DNA from: Huiozyma naganishii CBS 8797
Lineage: Eukaryota; Ascomycota; Saccharomycetes; Saccharomycetales; Saccharomycetaceae
Reading direction: 5' to 3'
NCBI RefSeq assembly: GCF_000348985.1
Contig: NC_035922.1
Location: 186,001-250,000, forward strand
DNA length: 64,000 bases
Part shown: one piece after another, positions 40,843-53,340 of the stretch
Layout of the letters: each line of letters starts with the position of its first letter
How positions within the stretch are numbered: position 1 is the stretch's first letter
Notes under the pieces: model-generated
The model's database searches: none
Seen by the model: the letters and a program-made list of their open reading frames with translations, nothing else
Told to the model about the DNA's origin: nothing
Translations under genes and position numbers: made by a program

Positions 40843-42840
<1,998 letters not shown>

Positions 42841-43018
42841 CTAAAACTCCTGCAAAATAAGCACTCCCCTGTATCAACCAGAGTTCACCGTCTGAAACTG
42901 AATGGACCGCGTGAATCGCCCACTCAGATCTCGCCAGGTCTGGTCTTCGCCGTCTTAGTCGTCGTCGTCGTCGTTTTATTGTGATTTTATTTTTCCTTTA
43001 AATTGAAATTGTTCAGCG

Positions 43019-43120
43019 ATGAGCAAAAGGGTCTCTGAGGCAGTGGGCTGTCACAGAGCGATGAACTGCTGCTGGAGTGCGGACGATGCCTGGTGGAGGG
43101 TTGTTTGTTGCGGAAGATGA
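43019..43120 (+). other. Possible upstream ORF overlapping the RAD1 start
   Basis: An ATG at 43019 opens a 33-codon frame ending with TGA at 43118-43120. This is past the RAD1 ATG (43086) and in another frame. A second ATG of the same frame is at 43061. If transcripts begin upstream, RAD1 translation would be reduced; if they begin after 43061 it is irrelevant. Confidence 0.35.
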
Positions 43121-46100
43121 CTCAGACGATGAGCTTTTGAGAGAGGAGTTTTCTCAGCAAGAAATTGGACCCTTAGGTGACCCACAAGCGCCACCTCCAC
43201 TGTCGGAGGGGCCAGAGGCCCTTGGCGATGATGTTCATGTTGACATGGGAGATACACGGTCCGATGATGATGTTCCGTTGTATCCATTGATCCCAATTGA
43301 TACGGATAATGAGAAAATGGCTGCTGAGGGTGGTGGAGCACCGGCAGCAGTAGCAGGAGGGCAAATACGACCCGTCAGTATCCAGCTGGCACTCTCCCTG
43401 CCCTTCCAGTACGAAATGATTCAAAATTGTCTTAGTACGGACGACCCTCTGATGATTATGGGGAAAGGACTTGGGATGTCTGCTATTCTGTCAAACCTAC
43501 TGCACATTCTTGGAACGCCGACGAAGGTCGGTTCCCAATTGAAAAGGTCGTTGGTCATTGTTCTGAACGCTTCAGATAATGACACTCAGCAGATAGCAGA
43601 AGGATTACAGGAGCTGTCCTGGCTGGATGAACTGGAAGAAGGTGTTGGTGGGCAGGACGAGGAGGACAGCTCTGTTTACAGTCGCCAGTTCACACAAGTC
43701 ACCTCGGAATCCCTTAGCGTCGAAAGAGACGGCAGTTGTACCTGTCCGGTGGGAGTACTGAGTGTCACGTCTCGTATTCTGATAGTAGACCTGCTCTCAG
43801 GTATCTTACACCCGAATAAAGTAACAGGGATGGTGGTCCTCAACGTCGAGACTTTGAAGGATTTCTCAAACGAGTCCTTCATACTGGAGATATACAGATC
43901 GCAGAACAGGTGGGGGTTTATCAAGGGGTTTTCAGAGTCACCAGAATCCTTTGTGATGGAGTTCTCACCACTCTTGAGAAGGATGAGAGACCTGAGATTT
44001 CAAAAAGTTTTGCTCTGGCCAAGGTTCCGCGTCGAGATATCCTCGTGTCTGAACAACCCTACAACATCAAGTAACGTTTTTGAAGTGAAAGTGTCGCTGA
44101 CAAACTCGATGTCCCAGATTCAGTTCGGACTGATGGAATGCCTAAAGAAATGTCTGGCCGAATTGAATAGAAAGAACCCGCAGCTAGCGTTGGAATGGTG
44201 GGACATCGACAACGTTTTGAACGTGAATCTGCTACGCTCCATAGACTCCGTGATGTTGCCCAATTGGCATAGAATATCTTACGACTCCAAACAGCTCGTC
44301 AAGGATATCAGATTTTTGAAACATTTGTTGAAACAAATAGTAAGTGCAGATGCAGTCGATTTTTACGAGGAGATACAATTGAGCTTGGAGGCTAATAAAC
44401 CCTCGATTTCAAGAAAATACTCAGAATCGCCCTGGTTATTAGCAGAGGAGTCTCAACTTGTAATATCTCACGCGAGAAAGAGAATATTTTATAAAGACGA
44501 GTACCAACTAGAAGAACAGCCTAAATGGGATCAGTTACTACACATAATTGACGATATCGCCCACGAAAAATTAGGGAAACAAATAACGGGTCCAACTTTA
44601 ATTGCTTGTTCCTCCACTGAAACAGTAAGACAACTGACTAGAGTACTGAGCTTTGCCCACAAGAAAGATGGATTTAGGAAGTTAATGTTGAAAAAGTTAC
44701 AGTACTATAAGGACATGAGACAAGAGAAGTCTCGCACGGTGAATGAAGTGCGGAAAGCCGAATCTGAGGTAAACAAGCAGGAGTTATCTGTTAGTAGCGC
44801 CTTCTCCAAGGAGGAAGTAACGTCGAAAAGAAGAAGGACAAGGGGGGCTTCTTTTGTTGCTGCGGTAGAGAGGTTGCGGAACGCTGGTGCTGGGGAAGAT
44901 ATAGAGGGAGCTATAGATTCTTATGATCTTGGAAAAGAACTGGAACTTACAGAACAGGGAGCGGAGGAAGACGAGTTTGATGAGCTGATTCCGTACTCTC
45001 CGGAAAGCTTCGTTGTCAAACCGGAGAACGATCTAGAAAGTGATCAGCTGCTTCCATACGAAGAAGTGTTCCAAGATGCGCAAAAATCAGGGCTTACGTC
45101 CGAATTATGGGAGGAAAGAAAGTCATGTTTTTCTTACATCCCCAGAGGAGACCAGATCATTGTAGAAAAATTCTCCAATTTGAATGATGAGCTGTCGCTG
45201 CAAGAACAGATGCCATCATATATTATTATATTTGAACCGGACCTCTCATTTATCAGACGTGTTGAGTTATATCGAGCTTCATGCAGCGATAACCCTTGTA
45301 AAGTGTACTTCATGTACTATGGTGAGAGTGTCGAAGAACAAAACCATTTGACAGCAATCAAGAGGGAAAAGGATGCATTTAGTAAGTTGATTAGAGAAAA
45401 TGCGAATATAGCGCATCATTATGAGACGATGGAAGATATTTCGCATTTCAAAAACCTGGCAGAAAGGAAGATAAAATTGAGTAAAATCAACAGAGGGAAC
45501 GCCAGAAATGCTGGTGGCCAACGTGGTTTCCAGAACTATACTCAAGACGTTGTTGTCGTGGACACACGTGAATTCAACGCGTCTTTGCCCGGCCTGCTTT
45601 TCAGATATGGTGTACGTGTTGTACCTTGCATGTTATCCGTTGGTGACTACATTATCACTCCAGAAATATGTCTGGAAAGGAAGTCAATTTCAGATTTAAT
45701 CGGGTCCCTTCAAAACAACAGACTGGTTTCTCAATGTAAAAAAATGCAGGCATTTTATAAATACCCAACTCTTTTGATCGAGTTTGATGGAAGCCAATCT
45801 TTTTCTTTGGAGCCCTTTGGAGAAGGAAGAAGTTACAGGAATCAAAACGCATCTACCACACACCCTATCTCAAGCAAACTGTCGCAAGAAGAAATCCAGT
45901 CAAAACTTGCTAAAGTGGTCATGAAATTTCCCCGGTTGAGAATCATTTGGTCTTCTTCACCCCTTCAAAGTGTGAACATAATCCTAGAATTGAAACTAGG
46001 AAGAGAACAGCCGAATCCAACAACGGCAATTGAGTACGGTACTAATCTAAGGAAGAATGCCAAAAAAGACAAAGTCACCCTGCAAACGGCTGAAGAAGTA

Positions 46101-46349
46101 TATTTCACGGAACTATTAAAGGTACCTGGAGTTTCCAATATCGATTATTTCAACCTCAAGAAAAAGGTGAAAACGTTTGCTCGGTTGAAGAAACTGAGCA
46201 TGAAAGAGCTAACTGATATTACAGGAGACCAGCTATTGGCAGAAAAGGTGTTAAATTTTGTTCAACAAGTTATAAGTAATGCCCAGCAGTCTGAACAAGA
46301 ATCTGCAGATGACAACGTCCAAAGCGACGATGACATTCTTAATCTTTAA
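43086..46349 (+). CDS. RAD1: DNA repair endonuclease Rad1 (XPF)
   Basis: Rad1 with Rad10 cuts 5' of lesions in nucleotide excision repair and trims flaps in recombination. The 1087-residue protein (Sc 1100) has a degenerate helicase-like N-terminal region (IMGKGLGMSAILSNLL, ILIVDLLSG, IYRSQNRWGFIKGFS), the nuclease domain with VVVDTREFNASLPGLLFRYG, VGDYIITPEICLERKSISDLIGSLQ (the ERKxxxD signature), and a C-terminal helix-hairpin-helix region (LLKVPGVSNIDYFNLKKKV). The first true ATG in frame is 43086 (MPGGGLFVAEDDSDDE). Confidence 0.97.
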   Translation: MPGGGLFVAEDDSDDELLREEFSQQEIGPLGDPQAPPPLSEGPEALGDDVHVDMGDTRSDDDVPLYPLIPIDTDNEKMAAEGGGAPAAVAGGQIRPVSIQLALSLPFQYEMIQNCLSTDDPLMIMGKGLGMSAILSNLLHILGTPTKVGSQLKRSLVIVLNASDNDTQQIAEGLQELSWLDELEEGVGGQDEEDSSVYSRQFTQVTSESLSVERDGSCTCPVGVLSVTSRILIVDLLSGILHPNKVTGMVVLNVETLKDFSNESFILEIYRSQNRWGFIKGFSESPESFVMEFSPLLRRMRDLRFQKVLLWPRFRVEISSCLNNPTTSSNVFEVKVSLTNSMSQIQFGLMECLKKCLAELNRKNPQLALEWWDIDNVLNVNLLRSIDSVMLPNWHRISYDSKQLVKDIRFLKHLLKQIVSADAVDFYEEIQLSLEANKPSISRKYSESPWLLAEESQLVISHARKRIFYKDEYQLEEQPKWDQLLHIIDDIAHEKLGKQITGPTLIACSSTETVRQLTRVLSFAHKKDGFRKLMLKKLQYYKDMRQEKSRTVNEVRKAESEVNKQELSVSSAFSKEEVTSKRRRTRGASFVAAVERLRNAGAGEDIEGAIDSYDLGKELELTEQGAEEDEFDELIPYSPESFVVKPENDLESDQLLPYEEVFQDAQKSGLTSELWEERKSCFSYIPRGDQIIVEKFSNLNDELSLQEQMPSYIIIFEPDLSFIRRVELYRASCSDNPCKVYFMYYGESVEEQNHLTAIKREKDAFSKLIRENANIAHHYETMEDISHFKNLAERKIKLSKINRGNARNAGGQRGFQNYTQDVVVVDTREFNASLPGLLFRYGVRVVPCMLSVGDYIITPEICLERKSISDLIGSLQNNRLVSQCKKMQAFYKYPTLLIEFDGSQSFSLEPFGEGRSYRNQNASTTHPISSKLSQEEIQSKLAKVVMKFPRLRIIWSSSPLQSVNIILELKLGREQPNPTTAIEYGTNLRKNAKKDKVTLQTAEEVYFTELLKVPGVSNIDYFNLKKKVKTFARLKKLSMKELTDITGDQLLAEKVLNFVQQVISNAQQSEQESADDNVQSDDDILNL

Positions 46350-46426
46350 ATATTACACCGTTTTTTTACTATTAAAAAACATATTATATATTAACATTTT
46401 GTACTGCAGGACGCCCGAGAAGACAA

Positions 46427-49148
46427 CTAGATTTTACTGTAGACTTCGTTCCTTACCTTGTAGAACATGTCAATCTCATTAATAAAATCGATATCCACGA
46501 TGGGATTTGTTAAGATGGCAAAGAAATCGGATTCGCTAGGGAGTAGATAAGCCACAGTCATTAACTCTTTACAGGACTGAGCATCTACCGCACTCTTTTT
46601 GATCAGCAATCTCAACAACTTAACAGCATTACAACTTATCAGCTTATACAACGGACTTTCTGAGTTCTTCCGTATCACCAAGTTTTGGTAGAATTCGTAC
46701 AGCTTCTTTAGATTCAACCCGATATTTTCAAAATTCTTGAGCCAGGATAATGGAAGGTTGTCAGTTCCGTCAACCGATACAAAGTTTACTATTTGGAAAA
46801 GAGAAGTCAAAGTTTGGGCAATGATTGGGGAGGCTTGTTCAACGTATTCCGGATGTGCTGATAGCTGGTGGAAGGGAATAACAGAAAGTAAAAATGATAC
46901 CACATTGTTCAGTAAATGTCTTTTCTCACTGCCCTTATAAACTTCTATCAAAGACTTAACAATGCTAATGTCATCGCAATATCTGGAGGACGTGTCATCT
47001 TCATAGTTGTTCAATAACACAGCCTTGAATAAGTCTCTGTTGGGGTGGCCCAAAGAGAGTAGTTTTGCCAATGTGTCAACACCAAACGAGTGGTATTTCC
47101 CCCAGTTCATTGGATATTCTGAATATTCAAACTCTAACGCCTTTTCATCATCCTTGCGTTCTTTATTAACGGATTTCGATACACCAAAACTCGATATTAG
47201 CAAAAGGATGAGGAACGCATCTGTATGCGAGTCAACTTTCCAATGGTGGGATATATTTGTTAGCGTGATAACGATGTCCTTTTTCAAATTCAAAGCCACT
47301 CTAGTGAATACTAACTTCTTACTGTCCAAAAACAGTACCCATAACAAATCAGAGATAAACCTTTTCAAAAAATGGCTCTTACACATCAAGGTTGCGTTGA
47401 TGTCAGAAAACGATAGGTTCCGGATTATCATGGAAATGGTGGATAGCTGGTCAGCTATCATGACGCGGGTATCCTCAGCCCCTCGCGTGCACACTTTGCT
47501 AAATGGCGTGTCAACCTCTTCAGTCACCCTTTTCAAAGAGTCCATATAAGATGGAATGTCCAGTTCGTAGCCTTGTGAAATATCTTTTTGATATTTCATT
47601 TGTTTCGGTAGTAAAGTCCACTTTTTGACTCGTCCGATGGAACTATCGTTGTGAGGTTCCATTAAACCGTCTACTTCATCGCACGAGCTCTCATCCACCT
47701 TAAGAGGAATTGAATCTATAGGTGCACTAGTGAAATGCATCTGGTTAGTGTCGACCCCGGTTAATGAATCAACTAGTATGGTCTTATGCTTTGAAAATGC
47801 GTCGCCCCCGGTCTCCATTTTTTTGGTGTATCGTTCAAAAACTTCATCCATCACTCTTTCATTCCTTGTGTATGCCACTTTTGTGTTGTCAATAAAGGAC
47901 TCTACATCGTATTCGTCGCAGTAATTTTGTGTAAAGTTCAAATTTGTCGTTCTCAATTCCAGGTTTGTCTTCCCGCTTTCATTGACCAAGGTGTTCAACA
48001 AGTTTATACCCAATTTGCAAAGCACGTTTAGTAACCCAAAGTATAAGTTTAACGAAATATCGAGCCCGTTATCAGCACTGGTGACAAGAAGCGTATTCAA
48101 AGCAGCGTTCACTTCACCCAAGTGGTTTGATTCGAGCGACATTGATAAAGCATGTAAGTTTATTGTCCCCAGTTCAGGTGCAAAGAGGAAAATGGGTCTG
48201 TTGGCGTCAATTTTCTCACCAACCTGAGATATGTAGGATATGTCATACCCATTAACATTTTCGATGGGTCTCTTCAAGCTTTTGTAGTTTTTTATGGCAG
48301 TTCTTTTGTAAACTTTAGGCAATTTGGCCAATTCCTGCTGGTATACATCTTGTCTCTTCTTTTCCATCAGCAGTTTTTGTTGCCTATGTTGCTCCTCCAA
48401 TATCAGCCTTTGCTGCTTTTCAAATTCTTCCTTCTGTTTTCTCTCCTGTTCCAGCTCCTTCTTAGTTTTTTTCTTCTGTCTTGGCTTGCGAGTTTTCTTT
48501 GGTGCTTTCTTCTTTGGAGCTTTCTCTGCAGTTTGGGCCGGCGATACACCAGGAATGTCATCTCTGATTATGTTATTGGAATTTCCTTGAGGTACCATTA
48601 CATTCTGAGGGACGGGATTCATTCCCATGGGGGCACCTATTGGGTTCGGGGTAGGTTGATTCATCATATTGGCGCTAGGTGGTCTTTGTAACACATTGGG
48701 GTTGTTATTCACAAACTGTTGAGGTGGGTTCTTCAGTTTATTCAGAAGCTCTTGTAGAAACTGCTGCAGAAATATTTTTTTCGCCTGAGTTTCCTTTATC
48801 CCATCTGGCGAAACCATATACCTTTCGTAGGGGAGCAAGTACCTGTAGTAAATGATTTCCAACTCCTTGAAGTCTCTAATTTGTATTTTTTGACCAATTT
48901 CCCCCCACATATTGTTAGCAGTTACCTGTTCGCTGCCTCCCAATTTCTGCACCATGATATGTATTAGAAAAAGGTTCACTTTTTGGCCCTGTATTTCTGG
49001 TAAAGCCTGTAAGGGCATGTTCATTCTCTTACAGTGTTCTATCAACGATTTCATGAACAGTTCGTATTGTTTGTTATTCAGTTCATTAGATATTCTTTTT
49101 TGTAACACTGGGTTCAAGTTTTGTAAAATACGTCTTGGTTGTTGCTGT

Positions 49149-49226
<78 letters not shown>

Positions 49227-50115
49227 CTGAACTGTTGCTGGGTTGGTTGTGTTCCCATCATCTGTTGGTTTGGGGGTATACCAGGTCCCATCTGCGGTGG
49301 CTGAGAGCCACGCACGTTCGAAAGCGGGATTTGACCGACTGTGGTGTAGCCTTCTGTCTGCTGTTGTCGTTGCTGCTGTTGCTGCTGTTGCTGCTGTTGC
49401 TGCTGTAGCTGTTGAAATCTTTGCTGCTGTTGCTGCTGCTGTTGCAAAGGGTTGAACATGGTGCCTCTGTCGCCATAGACATTATTGGGTGCTCCTGCGG
49501 AAACATTACCCGTCGGCATCTGCATATTATTCCCTGGCCCAGCGCTGTACGCATTTCTATGCAGTTGCTGCGGTTCCTGCATGAATGGGGATCCGTGGTT
49601 CGACATGATCTGCTGCGGTTGAATGTTATTACTGGTGTTATTCGAGCCATTCCCGTTATTCATCATAAGTATATGTTGCGGCGTCTCTGGGTTCACAGGC
49701 GTGTGACTGGACCTAGGTCTGACGGGGTCGTTACCCATCGGCATCCCACCGGATTTTAACATTGAATTTCGAGCTAAAATAGCCTGTGGGGACAAACTGC
49801 CCCCGCCTGTCGAGTGCCCCATCTCCATTGGGCTCATCGCAGGTGGGAAGCCCGCTGCAGGAGATTGATTCGAAACAAACTGTTACTATTATTATTAGTA
49901 TTATTACTCGCATTGCTGCTGATATTGCGCGTATTCGGCGCAGAGAGGACATCAGCGTTGCCAGAATCTCCGACAAACGGTTTCTCCTCGAAAAGATTGT
50001 TGAAATCGTTGTTCTGGCTCATCTCGCTGGATCCGATGTCCCCTCCAAGGTTCCCGGCGCCGTTATCGTTCTGCGTCGAGTTGAAGATATTGAAAAAGTT
50101 CATTTCTTCCGCCAT
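46427..50115 (-). CDS. SWI1: SWI/SNF subunit Swi1 (ARID), with a frame break near the N-terminus
   Basis: Swi1 is the ARID subunit of the SWI/SNF remodeller. The main frame (46427-49882) encodes the Q-rich region, the ARID (NNKQYELFMKSLIEHCKRMN ... LLPYERYMVS), a Lys-rich segment (KKKAPKKTRKPRQKKKTKKE) and the long C-terminal domain. The N-terminal piece (MAEEMNFFNIF ... FNNLFEEKPF, from 50115) is in another frame and runs out at 49834. The main frame opens only at 49882 with QFVSNQSPA, like Sc NFIQNQSPQ. A shift of -1 (one missing base) near 49870-49882 would join them to about 1229 residues (Sc 1314). The cause may be an assembly error; it converges on RAD1. Confidence 0.92.
49139..49225 (-). 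repeat. CAG/CAA repeat coding 29 consecutive Gln in SWI1
   Basis: 87 bases of CAG and CAA codons, mostly alternating, directly N-terminal to the ARID. A second, interrupted Gln tract is coded at about 49357-49450. Such tracts vary in length between strains and are prone to assembly error. Confidence 0.95.
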
Positions 50116-50365
50116 CGCAAATCACCGAAAGCCAGAAAATGTATCCAGCGTCTATTTAACCCCCCTGCACACGCACACACAACCTTTCAACACAGTTGGC
50201 ACAGCTCAGCGAAGATGCCTTCGGCAAAGGTTGTCAGTCACTTCGTGTCTCAGTAAGCTAGAAAATTGACGTAGAATTTTCGCCGTTTTTTTTCTGTTGT
50301 GTTTTGCAGTAAAAAATATCGGAGCACGTGACGCTGTGTGCGGTGTGGTAGCGCCGGTCGATCGC

Positions 50366-51271
50366 TCAGGCGCCGTCAGAGTCGTCGGACGACGAGCTGT
50401 ACTCGACGAGCTTCTGTCGTTTGTGCGTTGCCGTGTCTCCGTCTGCGTCTGCATCTCTGGGTCTTACTTTGGTGGCCGTTGTGTCATTCCCCTGGGCATG
50501 GTCCTGCAAGATACGGTTCATCAGTTGCAACGAGTTCGAGTGCGTCTGTTTCTGAGCACGAGCACGGGCCTCTGGGTCAGGGTCCTCGTGCGACCATTTG
50601 ACAAGCAGCCCGGAACCCTCCAGTCGCTGTGGGTACTCTTTGTCTGTAGGAACGAGCAGTGTCTGGTTCGTCATAGCCTCCTTAGCAAACTCCGCGTTCG
50701 CAGTGCTCTTAAACGTGACGAATGCACAGTTCTTGGCTTCCACGTACCGGATCCTGTCTAGGGCTCCCAGCTTATTGAACAAGTATCGCAGCCGGCTTTC
50801 AATCTGCAACGGTTTCAGCGGTTTATCGTTCAGTGCACCGGCAATCCCACCAATGTACAAAGTACGGTTGGCGTTATTGAAGGACCCAACACCACCCATG
50901 TCATCCCTGTACTGAGAAAACTTCTCCCTGCCAAAGCAGTCCCTCACGGGCATACGGGGGCCCTCTGCACCGTCCTCCGGTATGTGGTGCAAGTACGTGC
51001 ACTGCGGACCCAAAACGCAACACCCTCGAGCAAAGAACAGGCAAAACTGCGCGTCAACATCCCCTGAAGACCGCGTGCGTCCACTGTCCCGCGCCGGGTC
51101 CAGCCTGAAGGGGCTCACAAACCGCTGCGAGCCTCGAGACGAGTCCCCATGGGACCACTTGTTGTACCATACGTTGAACGTCACACCGCTCTGCGGCGGC
51201 AACCCGGAGGGCAACTCCTCCTCTTTCACTTGCCGTCTCGCGCGCCGGTCTCTCCATTGATATACAGCCAT
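50366..51271 (-). CDS. CWC2: Spliceosome NineTeen-complex protein Cwc2
   Basis: Cwc2 contacts U6 snRNA and pre-mRNA at the catalytic centre of the spliceosome. The 301-residue protein (Sc 339) has the N-terminal block WRDRRARRQVKEEELPSGLP, GVTFNVWYNKWSHGD, a CCCH zinc finger CLFFARGCCVLGPQCTYLHH near 78-97, the linker DCFGREKFSQYRDDMGGVGSF, and an RRM (RTLYIGGIAGAL ... RIRYVEAKNCAFVTFKS) near 135-215. The tail is acidic with SSSSDDSD. In Sc it lies on chromosome IV, so the SWI1-CWC2 neighbourhood differs from Sc. Confidence 0.96.
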   Translation of the reverse strand: MAVYQWRDRRARRQVKEEELPSGLPPQSGVTFNVWYNKWSHGDSSRGSQRFVSPFRLDPARDSGRTRSSGDVDAQFCLFFARGCCVLGPQCTYLHHIPEDGAEGPRMPVRDCFGREKFSQYRDDMGGVGSFNNANRTLYIGGIAGALNDKPLKPLQIESRLRYLFNKLGALDRIRYVEAKNCAFVTFKSTANAEFAKEAMTNQTLLVPTDKEYPQRLEGSGLLVKWSHEDPDPEARARAQKQTHSNSLQLMNRILQDHAQGNDTTATKVRPRDADADGDTATHKRQKLVEYSSSSDDSDGA

Positions 51272-51502
51272 GGTTGATTCACGACTTGGAAATTACAGTG
51301 TCGTATCGGCGGTTGGAGGTTCCAGTTGAACATCCGCAGCTTTATGTGTGATGAGCACTTCGAATTCTACAAAGTGAAAAATTATCGAATGTTGGCACCG
51401 CTGGCTCTATTGAAGGACAGATCTGTTTGGTGTACCTGTATCGTCAATTCCTGCTGATAACCTAGTGTTCTTGCTGAGCGGGACTGGATCAATTGTGTTG
51501 TG

Positions 51503-53115
51503 ATGATCTTTTCGCTGGAAGATGTGCTGTATTCAGACAACGAGCCTTGTCCTGGGGATTCCGATTTTGAATCGATCGTGTCGTCTGCCTCTTCTGAATT
51601 GTCATCCGAGTTTGTCTCTCCCAAAGTGAGTGTACCTGTTGTAGAGTCTCCGATAGGGCCACTAATATTGGGCAGGAGCTAGAGGTGGAGGGTGAAGAGG
51701 CCCGTCGCGATGAGATCCAAATGAACCCGCAATTGGAGAATCTGCTACTCAAATTGGATATTGGGTCCAAGTTTCCCTTCTCGCTGAACGAACCGGTGAA
51801 GGTGAGATTACCCCGTGGTCCATTAGAGGAACCTGCTTACAAGCTTTCTGACGATGAGAATTTCAGCAGTGATAGGGACGAGTTGGACAATCCGATGCCC
51901 GTACTCCCTATCATTGCACTATCAGACTTGCAAGGTGTGTTCAAGGATAAGTTGGCTCGCATAAGATCCGCTAATGAGAATCAAGTAGCTGTTATAACAG
52001 AGGAGAAGCGTCAATTGGAAATAGCACGCAAGAGGGAGGAGGAGAGGCTCAAAGCCGAGCGTGAACTGAGGGAGAAACGGGAACGGGAAGAACGCGAGAG
52101 GCGAGAACGAGAGGCGGCTAAGTCGCGTAAAAGACAAGAAGAAGAGGAAAGAGAGGAAAGGAAACGGCAAGAGCAGCTGAAGATTGAATCGGCCAAGAGA
52201 GAGGCCTCCCAAGGTAAGTACGTCACCAGTCGTACAAAGATTGAGGAAACGTTCTGGCACTACAAGAATAAAGTGGTCGAAATCAAACAGACAATCGCTG
52301 AGCCTGCTAAGGCATTGCCCAAGGACATAAAAAGTCTTTTGTCTCAACATAAGAGAAAGATCAACCCGAAATTTGGTCAATTGACAAACTCGTTGCAACA
52401 ACTGACGGCTATTAAGAACGAACTGAACAATCTGATAGGACAATGCAAGGCCGCTCCAAACCCACTGATATACCCATGGATTCTTAACTTCTGTGCAAAG
52501 GCTATTGTGCATCAAGCTGAAACTGAAGTGCGCGTAAAACCGGAGTCAGCGACACCACTTGCCAAGTTATCATGCTTCCTGCTCCAACAGTTCCCTGAAC
52601 TGGGCGAACTGTTGATGGCAAGGTTCGTCAAGAAGTGCCCATATGTGATTGGGTACACCTGTGCCATCGAGACGGAAAAGGGCAGATCGAGCATGGGTTG
52701 GAAAAGGAAATCCGACGACAAGTGGGAGAGCGATACGTCCTACGACGAAAGAATGGCAGGCATGATGACACTGTTCGCAGCCATTACAATGTTACCAGAG
52801 AGCAACCAGCAGCCCGTCAACGAGAAATGGTCTGTCGTGGCCTCTTGGCAAATCGTGGCCAGAATGGCAAACTTACCAACGGCATCCCTAACAAATACAC
52901 ATTTTATCTTACTAGGTGCCTGGTGGGACTCTTGCGCCTTTGAATTCTTGGGTACATTCGGGAATCAAGCGGATAAACTGCTGCGACTAGTAGGAGACGC
53001 GCTGACACAGTCCGTGAACGAACACAAATTTGTCGGTGCTGCCAGACTCAGGATTCTTTACGAGGATTACGTGCAGAACCGTACCATAAAGCAGTTCCAA
53101 CCCATGGATCAGTGA
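51503..53115 (+). CDS. GLE1: mRNA export factor Gle1, frame interrupted near codon 41
   Basis: Gle1 with inositol hexakisphosphate activates the helicase Dbp5 at the nuclear pore. The N-terminus MIFSLEDVLYSDNE (from 51503) resembles Sc MRFVFDEVFNSD but stops at 51682; the body is in another frame, open from 51598. Removing 51626-51675 (GTGAGT ... CAG, 50 nt, with CACTAAT 10 bases before the end) joins codon 41 exactly to GAG at 51676 and gives 520 residues (Sc 538). A one-base error in the GGG at 51670-51672 would also restore the frame. The body has a Glu/Arg coiled coil (about 125-210) and the Gle1 domain (KRKINPKFGQLTNS, KAIVHQAETEVRVKPES, HFILLGAWWDSCAF). Confidence 0.92.
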
Positions 53116-53340
53116 GCTGGAAGCGCTATTTTGTGACACTTTAACGTCACTACTGATATCGTAACTTTTCTCTTTTTTAAGGGTGTGCATACTTTATCAG
53201 TCAGTGCCTCTTTTTATGGTTGATTGATAAGATATTAAACAAAAAAGCGATGAGTTGGGAAAAGCTTCGCTGAATCTTTCTCTTTCTCTTGTTGTTCTGC
53301 TTACCACAGCATTGCTTTAGCATAGTGCTTATTTGCTTCA

